A stretch of 64,000 bases of DNA from Woronichinia sp035285405 (GTDB lineage: Bacteria > Cyanobacteriota > Cyanobacteriia > Cyanobacteriales > Microcystaceae): positions 5,989 to 69,988 of the forward strand of contig JAYKJI010000366.1 of assembly GCA_035285405.1 (NCBI GenBank), written 5' to 3'. The translations under genes were made by a program, and so were the position numbers. This document shows positions 17,699 through 27,220 of this stretch, one piece after another. Every line of letters starts with the position of its first letter. The stretch's first letter is position 1. The notes below the pieces were generated by a model. That model was not told where the DNA came from, did not search any database, and worked only from the letters and a program-made list of their open reading frames with translations.

Positions 17699-17774
17699 TT
17701 TTAACTCCCATTGACTTTACAATTTAGTCGGATAAATTCTTGATCATTCTTTACTCTGTTGCAGTTGGCCATGC

Positions 17775-18575
17775 TTAGGGGCCGAATAGACGACGACGAA
17801 TTCGCATCAAGAGATTATCATGGGCTGCCATAAAATCTAAGAAAGGAATATCTTGACCCTCCAAACGTCTGGCAATATTCTGAAACGCTAAACCAGGAAC
17901 CGACAATTTTTCTTCTAAAACTAAAGGCTCTCCTTTATTAGTAGAAATAATAATCTTTTGATCATCAGGGATAACGCCTAATAGTGGAATGGCTAGGAGT
18001 TCTAATATATCCTCGACACTAATCATTTGGTTAAGTTGAACCATTTCTGGTCGCAGACGGTTAATAACCAGACTAATTCGCTCTATACTTTCGGCTTCTA
18101 GTAAACCAATGACGCGATCCGCATCCCGAACCGCAGACATTTCTGGGGTTGTGACAATAATCGCTTCCTTGGCGGGAGTAACGGCATTACGAAATCCCAT
18201 CTCAATACCGGCCGGACAGTCAATAATAATGTAATCAAATTTCTTGGCGAGTTGATCTACCAATTGCTGCATTTGCTCTGGACTGATAGCATCCTTGGAT
18301 CGATTTTGGGCAGCCGGTAATAAAACAAGATTGGGTAGTCGTTTATCTTTAACTAAGGCTTTATCAATAGAGCAGTCCCCAGAAAGGACATCGATCGCCG
18401 TATAGACAATCCGTTGTTCTAACCCTAGGAGTAAATCTAAGTTACGAAGACCGAAATCCGCATCTACTAAAGCAACTTTTTTCCCTAAACGGGCCAGCGC
18501 AGAGCCTAAATTAGCCGTAGTGGTGGTTTTACCCACACCGCCTTTTCCTGAAGTTACAACAATAATCCGATTCAT
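17775..18575 (-). CDS. minD: Septum site-determining protein MinD
   Basis: This 266-residue deviant Walker A ATPase begins VVTSGKGGVGKTTTTANLG (residues 5-23) and has VDADFGLRNLDLLLG and DYIIIDCPAGIE. A C-terminal amphipathic helix (DNLLMRIRRRLFG) binds the membrane. It recruits MinC and is displaced by MinE. It lies between minC and minE in the usual order with short gaps. Confidence 0.95.
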   Translation of the reverse strand: MNRIIVVTSGKGGVGKTTTTANLGSALARLGKKVALVDADFGLRNLDLLLGLEQRIVYTAIDVLSGDCSIDKALVKDKRLPNLVLLPAAQNRSKDAISPEQMQQLVDQLAKKFDYIIIDCPAGIEMGFRNAVTPAKEAIIVTTPEMSAVRDADRVIGLLEAESIERISLVINRLRPEMVQLNQMISVEDILELLAIPLLGVIPDDQKIIISTNKGEPLVLEEKLSVPGLAFQNIARRLEGQDIPFLDFMAAHDNLLMRIRRRLFGP

Positions 18576-18650
18576 AGCTGGGTCGTCTATCTTAGGGTGA
18601 TGGTTCGCAAAACGTTAACAATAAAATTTAGAGGAGACTGGCTTTTGATT

Positions 18651-19376
18651 TTACTTGATCTTTTTGAATTTACGGGCAGAAGTTAGCCGAATGCCATCAG
18701 GAGTAATATAGGCCACTTCGGGTTCGTTTTGATCGGCCGCTTCGGTGGAAACCCTGGCAACCAAGTCAGCAATGCGGATCTGGCTGGCAGCCAGCTTAAG
18801 AATCATCACGATCGCATTTTGATCGCCCTTAACGCCAGCATGGACAGTTCCCCGTAAAGTTCCCCAGATGAGGATATCTCCCTCGGCGATAATTTCGCCC
18901 CCCGGATTGAGGTCTCCCACCAATAACACATCTCCTGGATGTTCAATCACAACCCCAGAACGGATCGTATTTTTCAGGACTAGGGGTTTGGCCAAGGCAC
19001 GAGGATTAGCTTGTAGTAAAGTCGGCGATCGCGAAATTTGCTCAACAGAATAGCCAATACTGGCAGCAGCGACAGCAGTTTGACGACGGCTGGTTTTTAC
19101 CCCTTGCAATTCCAAGTTAATCTCTGTCAGTAGGGCGGCGATCGCCTGTAATTGCCGAACATCTAGTAAACGATCCTGAACCGATAGATAAACTGAACTA
19201 CCATGAGGCCAACGATCAGCCTGTAATTTTAGATAAACCTGAAGAGCTTGTTCTAACTGAGTCCAATCACGACTCAGATCCGGTTGGTTGGAAAACGGCA
19301 GGGTTAGCCATAACTGTTCACCCTCTGGTTGAAGTTGAATGGATAAACTAGATGGAAGAGGAAGATCGGCAGTCAT
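18651..19376 (-). CDS. minC: Septum site-determining protein MinC
   Basis: This 241-residue protein has a divergent N-terminal domain (about 1-120) and the conserved right-handed beta-helix MinC_C domain. The latter contains VVIEHPGDVLLVGDLNPGGEIIA and GDILIWGTLRGTVHAG, where the RGTVHAG block is diagnostic. It inhibits FtsZ assembly away from midcell together with MinD. It is the first gene of the min run; the 287-nt upstream gap separates it from a divergent membrane-protein gene. Confidence 0.92.
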   Translation of the reverse strand: MTADLPLPSSLSIQLQPEGEQLWLTLPFSNQPDLSRDWTQLEQALQVYLKLQADRWPHGSSVYLSVQDRLLDVRQLQAIAALLTEINLELQGVKTSRRQTAVAAASIGYSVEQISRSPTLLQANPRALAKPLVLKNTIRSGVVIEHPGDVLLVGDLNPGGEIIAEGDILIWGTLRGTVHAGVKGDQNAIVMILKLAASQIRIADLVARVSTEAADQNEPEVAYITPDGIRLTSARKFKKIK

Positions 19377-19579
19377 CTAAATCACTCAGAAGTTCAGAAA
19401 ATTTTAAAAATTTAGACTATTACATTATCACCCTTCTGTATTCTCCCCTCAGGTTTAGGTTTATAACAGTCACCATTATGCTGCGGATGATAACCAGGGG
19501 TAATCCCCTTGGCTGAAGTTTTTCGATGTCATCAAAAATCTGTCCGTATGTTATAAATTTTTATCTCAAAATAAGATCT

Positions 19580-19597
19580 ACTGATACTGATACTGAT
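19580..19597. repeat. Three tandem ACTGAT hexamers
   Basis: ACTGAT occurs three times in a row (19580-19585, 19586-19591, 19592-19597). The array lies between the divergent minC and 19664 genes, about 67 nt before the latter. It could be a protein-binding site or a simple slippage repeat. The remainder of this 287-nt gap shows only a short AGGGG/CCCCT hairpin near 19497. Confidence 0.45.
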
Positions 19598-19663
19598 ATA
19601 GTAATATGGCACTATTTCAGATAAATTTTTAGTGCGGGTAAACTTATTGCGCGCCTGGATTTG

Positions 19664-20239
19664 ATGAATACCCTGCATTGGATACTACTTGTAATGACTT
19701 CGGGCACTGCTTTGCTCTGTTATCTCTGCTGCCAAAGGATGACCCGACTCCCTAGTAATGAGAGAAGTCGCCAATCTCAACTGCTCTGGTGGTCTACTTT
19801 TGTTGTCTTAGCCTTATTAAGCCTAGAGATTGTATCTAGTCTTTATCCTAGGGAAAAAACCTTCTTATTTGATTTGTTTTTCGGAACTAGTCTTTTATCA
19901 GATCCTCAGATTAATATTATTGCTTTGCTCAAGGAGACAGTCACTGCCCTGGCAACCTTTATATTGCTTGTCGCTCTTTTAATCCAGAAAAAAAGCCGTA
20001 AATTACTACCGATGTACCTGGGCTTTTTCTGTTTACTAACACAGATTGCTTTAGATGCAATGATTACGCGATCGCTCCATGTTAAGATATCCATTCCCTG
20101 GTTACTTAGCATTACGCCATTGCTTTTACAAATGCTGGGAACAAGTTTTATTGCTTTTAGCACAATTAAACAATACCATTATTTATTAACGAGAAAAGTA
20201 CGGCATAAACGACGAAGAAGAACAGATAATCCTGAATAG
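19664..20239 (+). CDS. Hypothetical integral membrane protein
   Basis: This protein of about 191 residues has four or five membrane segments: about 4-22, 38-58, 85-107, 112-130 and 137-160. It ends in a basic tail KVRHKRRRR, probably cytoplasmic. ATG 19664 is preferred over an in-frame TTG at 19661. I recognise no family or catalytic motif. It is monocistronic, divergent from minC and convergent with the sugar kinase gene. Confidence 0.65.
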   Translation: MNTLHWILLVMTSGTALLCYLCCQRMTRLPSNERSRQSQLLWWSTFVVLALLSLEIVSSLYPREKTFLFDLFFGTSLLSDPQINIIALLKETVTALATFILLVALLIQKKSRKLLPMYLGFFCLLTQIALDAMITRSLHVKISIPWLLSITPLLLQMLGTSFIAFSTIKQYHYLLTRKVRHKRRRRTDNPE

Positions 20240-20314
20240 AAAAAAAGCAAAATATCACAGAAAATAATTCCAATTCTAGGTTAGTTTTTTTCTTTCAATA
20301 TCTTCTGGATGGTT

Positions 20315-21628
20315 TTAGGAATTTAAACGACGATAAACTATCGCTAAACCCTGAGCATCTCCCACATTACCAGGAAAAAGCACGACTGGTAAATTAGGAA
20401 AGCGAGGATGATCAGCACCCGTTTTGACCATTGAACAGCCCGGTAATATTTGCCCTAGCAGTCGCGCCGATCGCAGTCCTAAACCTGTACTTAAAACATC
20501 GTTAGAAGTAATGCCCCCTTTACTAATCAAAAACCCCATATCCTCAGGCAAGTTCTGGACAATATCCATCAGTAAACGGGAAACCGCTACCCCAAAATCG
20601 AGACGTTGCTGTACTGTATTGAAGGTCAATTCTTGACGACTGGTATAAACTACCGGTGTGTTCTGATCCCGATGAATCTCTTGAATTTTTTCTAAGGTTG
20701 ACTGTAATAATAACTGACGCTTCTCTGGGAAATCCCGCAAAAAGCTAACATCAATTTCAACGCCCACAACTCCCGCTTCTTTGAGTAAATTTTCTAACTG
20801 TTCTGTGGTTTTTTTAACATGAGAACCAACAATGATCGCTCCGGCTTGCCGGGTCGGCTTATATTCAGCCATCGCTTCGGCTGCCAACGGTTGAGTTCCT
20901 AACTGAGCTAAAGAGGTCAAAATACTCGCGGCACTGCGAAATAGAAAGCGTTTTCCCTGAGCGGCTGCGGTTAAAATTGCCTGGGCAAATTGATCTAAAT
21001 CTGCTTGTTTTTCCCCATCTACTACAACACAAGTATTATTGTGCAAATTTTGTAAACGTGCTAGACAGTCTTGCCGAATGTCGGGCAGCAGAAAACGTTC
21101 TACCTGGGAAGCTTGAATTGTCCCCTGGGTTTTTTCTTCCACATAATCAGGTAAGTAACTATGGTGATAGCCAAAAACGGAATCTTGAGCGAATTCTGTC
21201 TTATGAACGGGTGTTTCTTGCCCATTGACCATTAAATAATGCACACTTTCTCTGGTAATTCTGCCCCCTTCAAAAAAAGCCGGAATTAAAAAATGAGCAT
21301 CAAAGGGGCCTAAGATGGCGGCGATCGCGTCTGTTTCGAGGGGATAGTGGCCGCGCAAGGTTGAATCTGAGCGACTAACAATGAGAAAATCCTGAATATT
21401 TTCCGCCGCTAGAGCCAATTGTAAATTTTGGCAAACTTCACGGGTGACTTGGGTGGCTTTTTCTGGGGTTAATGCCCTGGTATTGGTGAGAATGAAAAAA
21501 ATAGGAGCCTGATCCCTCAATCCTAAACGCAAGGTGTCCACATCCCACTGCATGAGCAACAAACAGCTATGAACCGTTTGTGAACCAGTCGGATCATCAT
21601 CCAGGACAATAATTTTAGGAGTCGTCAT
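20315..21628 (-). CDS. Four-carbon acid sugar kinase family protein (DUF1537, OtnK-like)
   Basis: This 437-residue protein begins KIIVLDDDPTGSQTVHSC (about 5-22), the hallmark of the four-carbon acid sugar kinase family. A C-terminal nucleotide-binding domain contains LISKGGITSNDVL (about 369-381) and MVKTGADHPRFP. Characterised members phosphorylate four-carbon acid sugars such as erythronate or threonate. No catabolic partner genes (OtnC, OtnI or DenD types) are nearby, so the substrate is open. It may have a repair or salvage role. Confidence 0.82.
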   Translation of the reverse strand: MTTPKIIVLDDDPTGSQTVHSCLLLMQWDVDTLRLGLRDQAPIFFILTNTRALTPEKATQVTREVCQNLQLALAAENIQDFLIVSRSDSTLRGHYPLETDAIAAILGPFDAHFLIPAFFEGGRITRESVHYLMVNGQETPVHKTEFAQDSVFGYHHSYLPDYVEEKTQGTIQASQVERFLLPDIRQDCLARLQNLHNNTCVVVDGEKQADLDQFAQAILTAAAQGKRFLFRSAASILTSLAQLGTQPLAAEAMAEYKPTRQAGAIIVGSHVKKTTEQLENLLKEAGVVGVEIDVSFLRDFPEKRQLLLQSTLEKIQEIHRDQNTPVVYTSRQELTFNTVQQRLDFGVAVSRLLMDIVQNLPEDMGFLISKGGITSNDVLSTGLGLRSARLLGQILPGCSMVKTGADHPRFPNLPVVLFPGNVGDAQGLAIVYRRLNS

Positions 21629-21718
21629 CAGATTAATTCAGAAGGTGGAAAGAGAATAGACAGAATAGGGTTGACTTTTATTATTTCATGCTTTGCCAGC
21701 CGATCAAATCTGTCACCG

Positions 21719-22369
21719 TTAAAAGTCTTGGGGGTCAATACCCATCTCCTGTAACTTTTGGGCTAATCGTAATGCACTTTCCTCGGCTGTTGGGACTAGT
21801 TTGCCCCGGGGGGTGAAAAAGCGCAGTTGTCCATTCTTAATCCCCAGAAATAATTGCAATTGCTGGCTCCATAAATAACCTTGCTCATTGGCTTCTAGTG
21901 ACTGATACTGTCCCCCCACAAGCTGAAAACCTTGAAATTCAAAGCTGTTAGGGTCAAACCAGAAATAGTCAGGAGTCCGAAAAATATCTTGATAAATTTG
22001 TTTCTTTAAACCCCGATCCGTCTCAGCAGTACTATCAGAGAGAATTTCGATAATCACATGGGGATACTGTCCCCCCTCTTGCCAGACCACCCAACTCGGA
22101 CGGGGTTTACGCTCTGTTCCCAAGACCACGAAAAAATCTGGCCCACGAAAAAATTCTGATTTACGTTGTTGAGGACTGTCATAAATCGTTAAGTTCCCCG
22201 CCGCAAAAAAATCGGAGCGATCGCGCCACCACCATTCTAGGCACTTGAGTAGTAGGATCATTTGCTGAAGATGAAGATAGGTTTCCACTGGTGGTTCATC
22301 ACTAAGCAAATCTCCAGGCGGAAAAACAATTTTCTCAGACAGTCTAGGGATTTCTAGCGCAATAGACAT
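21719..22369 (-). CDS. Uma2 family (DUF820) putative endonuclease
   Basis: This protein of about 216 residues is of the subtype seen at 10311. It has FFRGPDFFVVLG, SWVVWQEGGQYPHVIIEILS with DSTAETDRG following, then a KKQIYQ segment and DYFWFDP. It ends AQKLQEMGIDPQDF, the same tail motif as the 10311 gene but without the Ala/Gln repeat. The frame is open 13 codons further upstream; I take MSIALEIPRL (ATG complement at 22367-22369) as the start because it resembles the family N-terminus. Role unknown. Confidence 0.83.
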   Translation of the reverse strand: MSIALEIPRLSEKIVFPPGDLLSDEPPVETYLHLQQMILLLKCLEWWWRDRSDFFAAGNLTIYDSPQQRKSEFFRGPDFFVVLGTERKPRPSWVVWQEGGQYPHVIIEILSDSTAETDRGLKKQIYQDIFRTPDYFWFDPNSFEFQGFQLVGGQYQSLEANEQGYLWSQQLQLFLGIKNGQLRFFTPRGKLVPTAEESALRLAQKLQEMGIDPQDF

Positions 22370-22508
22370 AAGGATTATCTCCGCTAGGATGACGGTTATA
22401 CAAGACAATGTATTGATTCTAACTCACCGAGTTTGAGGTCTGGAAGATTTAAGCTATAGTCGGGTATCAGTTCTTTTCGGCCCCTATTAATTGCTTAAGG
22501 AAAGCTCG

Positions 22509-24668
22509 ATGATGCACCTTGAACCCGTTGTCCTCGTTTTAATACAGATTCTGGTCGTGATTGGACTTTCTCGCTTAATGGGAACAGCCTGTCGCAAAAT
22601 TCAGCAACCTTTGGTCATTGGAGAAATCATTGCCGGCATTTTACTGGGGCCATCGCTACTGGGGTTGGTTTTGCCAGATGTGAAAGCTTGGCTTTTTCCC
22701 ATTGAAACCTTGCCTTACTTGAATATATTATCCCAAATTGGCTTAATTTTCTTTATGTTTCTGATTGGGCTAGAACTCAATCCGAAGTATTTAAGCGGTC
22801 AATTGAATGTCGCTATTTTGACTTCTCACGTTAGTATTGTTGTGCCTTTTTCTTTGGGCAGCATTTTAGCCTTATTACTCTATCCATTAGTCTCTAATGC
22901 CGATGTTTCATTCACGGCCTTTGCCCTCTTTTTGGGAGCGGCGATGTCGATTACGGCCTTTCCCGTTTTAGCCCGCATTATTACCGAAAATAATTTACAA
23001 GGAACAAAATTAGGAACCCTGGCTTTAACCTGTGCCGCAGTGGATGATGTCACCGCTTGGTGTATTTTAGCTTTGGCGATCGCGGTGGCTAGAACTGGAA
23101 CAATTACCGGAGCCTTTCCCACCATCATTTTAGCCATCCTTTACATTGTTTTTATGGTGACATTGGGGCGTAAATTTTTACAAAGATTACTGGTTCACTA
23201 TAAGCGAACGGGAAGGTTAAGCCAGTTAACCCTAGCCGGAATTTATATGGGCATTGTGATTTCTGCCCTGATTACAGAATTGATTGGTATTCACTTTATT
23301 TTTGGAGCCTTTCTGTTAGGGGCTATAATGCCCAAAAATGCGGGATTAGTGAAGGAATTAGCCGAAAAAACGGAAGACTTTGTTTTAATCTTTCTGTTAC
23401 CCATCTTTTTTGCATTCAGTGGTCTAAGAACCGAAATCGGATTACTGAATCGTCCTGAATTATGGTTACTCTGTGGAGCCGTTTTAGCAGTTGCTATTTC
23501 GGGAAAATATATTGGCACTTATGTCGCCGCCAGGGTTTCCGGGATTAATAATCGAGATGCCTCAGCCCTGGGATGGTTGATGAATACTCGCGGGTTGACC
23601 GAGTTAATTGTGCTGAATATTGGTCTGAGTTTAGGGGTGATTACGCCGTTGCTTTTTACCATGTTAGTGATTATGGCCCTGGTCACGACTTTTATGACTT
23701 CTCCCCTGTTGGAATGGACTTATCCGAAAGATAAAATTCGTCTTGATATTGTCGAACAGGAAACCCCGGATTTGGAATTTGATTCGGCTCAACCCAATTA
23801 TCGAATTTTAGTGCCAGTGGCCAATCCCCTTACCCAAAAAGGATTATTAAAATTAGCAGTCACGATCGCGGGCAAGCAACCCTCCATTGTTCACGCACTG
23901 TGTTTAATTGAATTACAGGAAGACTATCAATTTCAAAGTACGCCCGATGAAGCCAATCGTTTAATTAAAAAAAGACGGGAGGGATTAGAAGAATTAATTG
24001 CTACCCTAGAACCCCCAGAAATTCGCCAAAATATCTATCCCATTGTCACGGTGGCCAGTGATGTGGCCAAGGAAACCGCCCAAATTGCGATCGCCGACCA
24101 TGCTGATTTAATTATTGTGGGTTGGCATCGTTCCGGTTTTATCGATAATCGCTTAGGGGGAAGAGTGGGCAAAATTCTCAATAGCGCACCCGTTGATGTC
24201 GCCGTCTTTGTCGATAAGCGCAAGGTAAAATTAGAATCTCTGTTAGTAGCCTATGCCGATAATATTCACGATGATCTAGGATTTTCTTTGGCACTGCGTA
24301 TGTTATTTCAGGATCCGAGTTGTCAATTAGAAGTACTCAGATTTAACAACGCTAATCAAAATAATGATGAAGAAGCCAGTTACGAATTTCGGAGAATGTT
24401 GGAATTATTGCCTGCCATTGTTCGCGATCGCATTCATATTACCCAAGTTGAAGGCACTGAACCCATTCAAGCCGTCATTGAAGCCTCTAAAAATGCCGAT
24501 TTAACCATTGCAGGAACAAGTCGCACCTGGGGCATTGAAAAACAAACGTTGGGACGCTATACCGACGAATTGGCCCAGGCTTGTCATTCCTCATTACTGA
24601 TTACCCGCCGCTATTCCCGTGTGATCAGTCATATTGCCTCTTTTATCGATGACGTAGCTGTTCGTTAA
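22509..24668 (+). CDS. CPA2-type cation:proton antiporter with tandem universal-stress domains
   Basis: This protein of about 719 residues has an N-terminal Na+/H+ exchanger domain of about 12 membrane segments (residues 1-400). The core includes PLVIGEIIAGILLGPSLLG, GLIFFMFLIGLELNPKYL and AVDDVTAWCILALAIA (the DD ion-binding pair), and TRGLTELIVLNIGLSLGVI. The cytoplasmic half has two UspA-like domains (about 425-570 and 575-710) with LIIVGWHRSG and LTIAGTSR. It probably exchanges Na+ or K+ for H+ at the plasma or thylakoid membrane. ATG 22509 fits the AGGAAA box at 22498. Confidence 0.88.
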   Translation: MMHLEPVVLVLIQILVVIGLSRLMGTACRKIQQPLVIGEIIAGILLGPSLLGLVLPDVKAWLFPIETLPYLNILSQIGLIFFMFLIGLELNPKYLSGQLNVAILTSHVSIVVPFSLGSILALLLYPLVSNADVSFTAFALFLGAAMSITAFPVLARIITENNLQGTKLGTLALTCAAVDDVTAWCILALAIAVARTGTITGAFPTIILAILYIVFMVTLGRKFLQRLLVHYKRTGRLSQLTLAGIYMGIVISALITELIGIHFIFGAFLLGAIMPKNAGLVKELAEKTEDFVLIFLLPIFFAFSGLRTEIGLLNRPELWLLCGAVLAVAISGKYIGTYVAARVSGINNRDASALGWLMNTRGLTELIVLNIGLSLGVITPLLFTMLVIMALVTTFMTSPLLEWTYPKDKIRLDIVEQETPDLEFDSAQPNYRILVPVANPLTQKGLLKLAVTIAGKQPSIVHALCLIELQEDYQFQSTPDEANRLIKKRREGLEELIATLEPPEIRQNIYPIVTVASDVAKETAQIAIADHADLIIVGWHRSGFIDNRLGGRVGKILNSAPVDVAVFVDKRKVKLESLLVAYADNIHDDLGFSLALRMLFQDPSCQLEVLRFNNANQNNDEEASYEFRRMLELLPAIVRDRIHITQVEGTEPIQAVIEASKNADLTIAGTSRTWGIEKQTLGRYTDELAQACHSSLLITRRYSRVISHIASFIDDVAVR

Positions 24669-24698
24669 AACTCATTTGACAAGAATAATCCAAAATTA

Positions 24699-25244
24699 AT
24701 GAATCACTTTAGCCCCAAATCCCTCGCCTTTTATGGGACGATGATCGGCTCTGTTCTCGTCCTGTTTAATATCGTTAGTGCCTACGGCGAAGCCAATCTC
24801 AAAGCCCCACCGAAAGTTTCTGGTAATTATCAACTAACCAGTTCTGATCTACCAGACTGTCTGATTTCTGAGAATTTGACCCTGGCGATCGAACAGTCTG
24901 GCCGTTATATTGCCGGAGAATTAAGTCTTAGCTCTCAAACCATCGCCACGCCAGAAAAAGTCTCCCCTGTAGTTGAATCATCCTCTGAAAAGCCAGGGAC
25001 AACTGAAGAAAAACAAGAGACAAAAGAAAACATCATCTTAAGTGGTTTAATGTTGTCCCAACCTTTCACCTTATCAGGTAAAACAGCCCTTTTAGGCTCT
25101 TGTTCCGTCGCGGCCTCTCCAAAGGAGATTGATCTCCAACTGCAATTTCAGGACAAAAATCTTTCTGGTCAACTGCACTGGTCTGATCTCGTCATCAATT
25201 TCACTGCTCAAAAACTGGAACCCACTAACGGAGTCACCAAATAA
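24699..25244 (+). CDS. Hypothetical exported or membrane-anchored protein
   Basis: This 181-residue protein has an N-terminal hydrophobic segment (about 9-30, ending VSAYGEA), a probable signal peptide or anchor. The rest is soluble, with a Glu/Lys/Thr-rich linker (about 90-112) and two similar beta-rich halves: LTLAIEQSGRYIAGELSLS and IDLQLQFQDKNLSGQLHWS. Single Cys in each half (C54 and about C137) could form a disulphide. It starts 30 nt after the antiporter gene and may share its transcript. Family not recognised. Confidence 0.6.
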   Translation: MNHFSPKSLAFYGTMIGSVLVLFNIVSAYGEANLKAPPKVSGNYQLTSSDLPDCLISENLTLAIEQSGRYIAGELSLSSQTIATPEKVSPVVESSSEKPGTTEEKQETKENIILSGLMLSQPFTLSGKTALLGSCSVAASPKEIDLQLQFQDKNLSGQLHWSDLVINFTAQKLEPTNGVTK

Positions 25245-25356
25245 ATAAGGACTTACTTCTTAAGAGAGTGTGCCAATTATCTAAGTGTCACAATTATTCG
25301 TTTTTTTTTCCAAAAGCCCAGTTAATATCTACTTGTGTGTGAGGAGTAAGAGTAAT

Positions 25357-25413
25357 AAGGAAAAGTAAAGAGGGTCGAAACACGGCAAGACTCCTTTAAG
25401 CTTTTCCTTTTTT
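25357..25413 (+). terminator. Probable rho-independent terminator
   Basis: AAGGAAAAG (25357-25365) pairs exactly with CTTTTCCTT (25401-25409), and the inner TAAAG/CTTTA extends the stem past an AG bulge. A run of six T follows. It sits between two convergent genes, after the 24699 gene. The long loop makes it weaker than a compact terminator. Confidence 0.6.
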
Positions 25414-25450
25414 GCTGTCAGTTTTTTAAGTATCTGTATATTAAAGCTGT

Positions 25451-25948
25451 TTACCAGCCCCAGGTGCCGCTTGCTCCTTTAAAGGGGCCAACAATGTCGG
25501 CCGTAATCCAACCACCATAAAAATCTCCTGGCTGGGCTGTGACTTTCTCACCATCCACAAGACAAGCATCCATACGGCTCGGATAAAAAGCCACATAATC
25601 TTTTAACACAGCAAAATAGGCATTGGGTTCAGGATAATACCAGGCGGCCTGTTCTACCTTTTTATTGCCCACCTGAAGACAGTAATAGTGAGCCATCCCT
25701 TTCCATTCACAATAGGATTGCTGGGACGTGGGGCTAAGGTACTGTCTAGCAATATCAGCAGGCGGGATGTAATAGACAGGGGGATGACTGGTTTCCAATA
25801 CTCTTTGTGTCTGTTGGCTATCCACAATCATGACCTCGTTAAACCAGATCTGTATGCGTTTAGGGCTGGCTTCTACTTTGGGCGGACGAGGATAGTCCCA
25901 CACGGATTCTTGGCCAGGGAGCGGTTTAATCGGTTGAGGAGAAAACAT
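25451..25948 (-). CDS. DUF427 domain protein
   Basis: This protein of about 165 residues carries a DUF427 fold: IQIWFNEVMIVDSQQTQRVL, then CEWKGMAHYYCL, AAWYYPEP and VAFYPSRMDACLVDG near the C-terminus. The end GASGTWGW is common in cyanobacterial members. The start is uncertain: Met codons at 25972, 25954 and 25948 are in frame, and MFSPQPIKPLPGQESVWDYP at 25948 looks best. DUF427 proteins have no firmly known activity. Confidence 0.82.
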   Translation of the reverse strand: MFSPQPIKPLPGQESVWDYPRPPKVEASPKRIQIWFNEVMIVDSQQTQRVLETSHPPVYYIPPADIARQYLSPTSQQSYCEWKGMAHYYCLQVGNKKVEQAAWYYPEPNAYFAVLKDYVAFYPSRMDACLVDGEKVTAQPGDFYGGWITADIVGPFKGASGTWGW

Positions 25949-26067
25949 AGGCATTAATAAAGGGAGATACAATTCAGTGAGTCAATCGGGCGAGAAGGGA
26001 CTAAGGATACCTTAAAATAAAGGCAAAATGAGCATAGTGGCTCTAACAGTTGAAGTCAAGATTTAGA

Positions 26068-27111
26068 ATGCAGAAATTCTTTAAACGCATTTGGCGATGG
26101 TTCCAGCAAGTTTTAGGTAAATTCTTGGGAGGCTCCAAGTTGACGGCTGCCTATGGCGGTAACAAATTAGCTACGTCTTCAGAAATCGTTCCTTTAACTG
26201 ATACGGATTATGAATTTCTTTTTAGTCAGTTATTGGAAGGCATCGCTCACGGTTGGCACGAGGGGCGGATTTTAAAGTTCTTTGAACAATTGGGCGATCG
26301 CGGTAAGACCAAGCTCTGGGTCAATTGGTTAGATCGATTTGGTGAAAAGGTTTTAGCCTCTCCCTCTCCTAACTTGATTTTGGCGGCTCGCATGATGCGT
26401 TTAGGGGAATTGGCCCAGTCCTTTCCTAAAATTGAACCCATTGGTCATCAATCCCATTTGATTGCGCGACAACTTTATGCGAGACAGGCTCCTCAAGGAG
26501 AGGAAATTTGGGAATATGGCGGCCCCGATATGGAGATTGCCGGTAATTTTGCCCCAGAACTACCGCCTAATGGCCAACAGGAAACCTATACCCTAGAAGA
26601 ACTCGCCACCCAATTAGAAACGGATCCTGAATTAACCGCCCATTTAGCCAATGAGTTGGGTCTGGATAATCCGAGTCCCCAGAAAATTATGGAAGCTCTG
26701 ATGGCCCAGTTTAATATTGCCCAGGACGAGTTAGCCAATCAACCCTTACCAGAGAATGCCGAGGGCTGGTTATCCAGAGGGTTACAACAGGCTAATTTAG
26801 GAGATTTAGAGGGGGCGATCGCTAGTTGGGATCAGGCCGTAACGTTAGATCCGCAATTGGCCCAAGCTTGGCATAATCGTGGTAGTGCTTTAGGGAATTT
26901 AGGACGATTGGAAGAAGCCTTAGCCAGTTTCCGTCAAGCTGTCACCCTTAACCCTCAGGATTATCAGGCTCTATTTAACTTAGGTTCTGTTTTAGAAGTT
27001 TTAGGACAAAATGAGGAGGCGATCGCCAGCTATCAAAAAGTACTGGAAATAGAGCCGACCTTTGAACTAGCGACCACACGCTTAAACCATCTACAATCCT
27101 CACTCGGTTAG
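26068..27111 (+). CDS. TPR repeat protein
   Basis: This protein of about 347 residues has three TPR units near the C-terminus: AEGWLSRGLQQANLGDLEGA, AQAWHNRGSALGNLGRLEEA and YQALFNLGSVLEVLGQNEEA. A conserved cyanobacterial N-terminal region includes YEFLFSQLLEGIAHGWHEGR. The N-terminus is basic and amphipathic (FFKRIWRWFQQVL) and may touch a membrane. ATG 26068 is preferred over the in-frame TTG 26050. It is probably a protein-interaction scaffold; partners are unknown. Confidence 0.8.
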   Translation: MQKFFKRIWRWFQQVLGKFLGGSKLTAAYGGNKLATSSEIVPLTDTDYEFLFSQLLEGIAHGWHEGRILKFFEQLGDRGKTKLWVNWLDRFGEKVLASPSPNLILAARMMRLGELAQSFPKIEPIGHQSHLIARQLYARQAPQGEEIWEYGGPDMEIAGNFAPELPPNGQQETYTLEELATQLETDPELTAHLANELGLDNPSPQKIMEALMAQFNIAQDELANQPLPENAEGWLSRGLQQANLGDLEGAIASWDQAVTLDPQLAQAWHNRGSALGNLGRLEEALASFRQAVTLNPQDYQALFNLGSVLEVLGQNEEAIASYQKVLEIEPTFELATTRLNHLQSSLG

Positions 27112-27172
27112 ACAGGCGAAAATCAAGACGACACGCCCAAAATGGTAAGGTTATCCTGAAGATCCCGCCCTA

Positions 27173-27201
27173 AAGGGTTGGTGTTCCCAGCCCTAACCCT
27201 T
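27173..27201. repeat. Hairpin between convergent genes
   Basis: AAGGGTT (27173-27179) and AACCCTT (27195-27201) are exact reverse complements around a 15-nt loop. It lies in the short gap between the TPR gene and the convergent 27221 gene. No T-run follows, so termination activity is doubtful. Confidence 0.4.
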
Positions 27202-27220
27202 GAATCGAGAATCACCCTGC

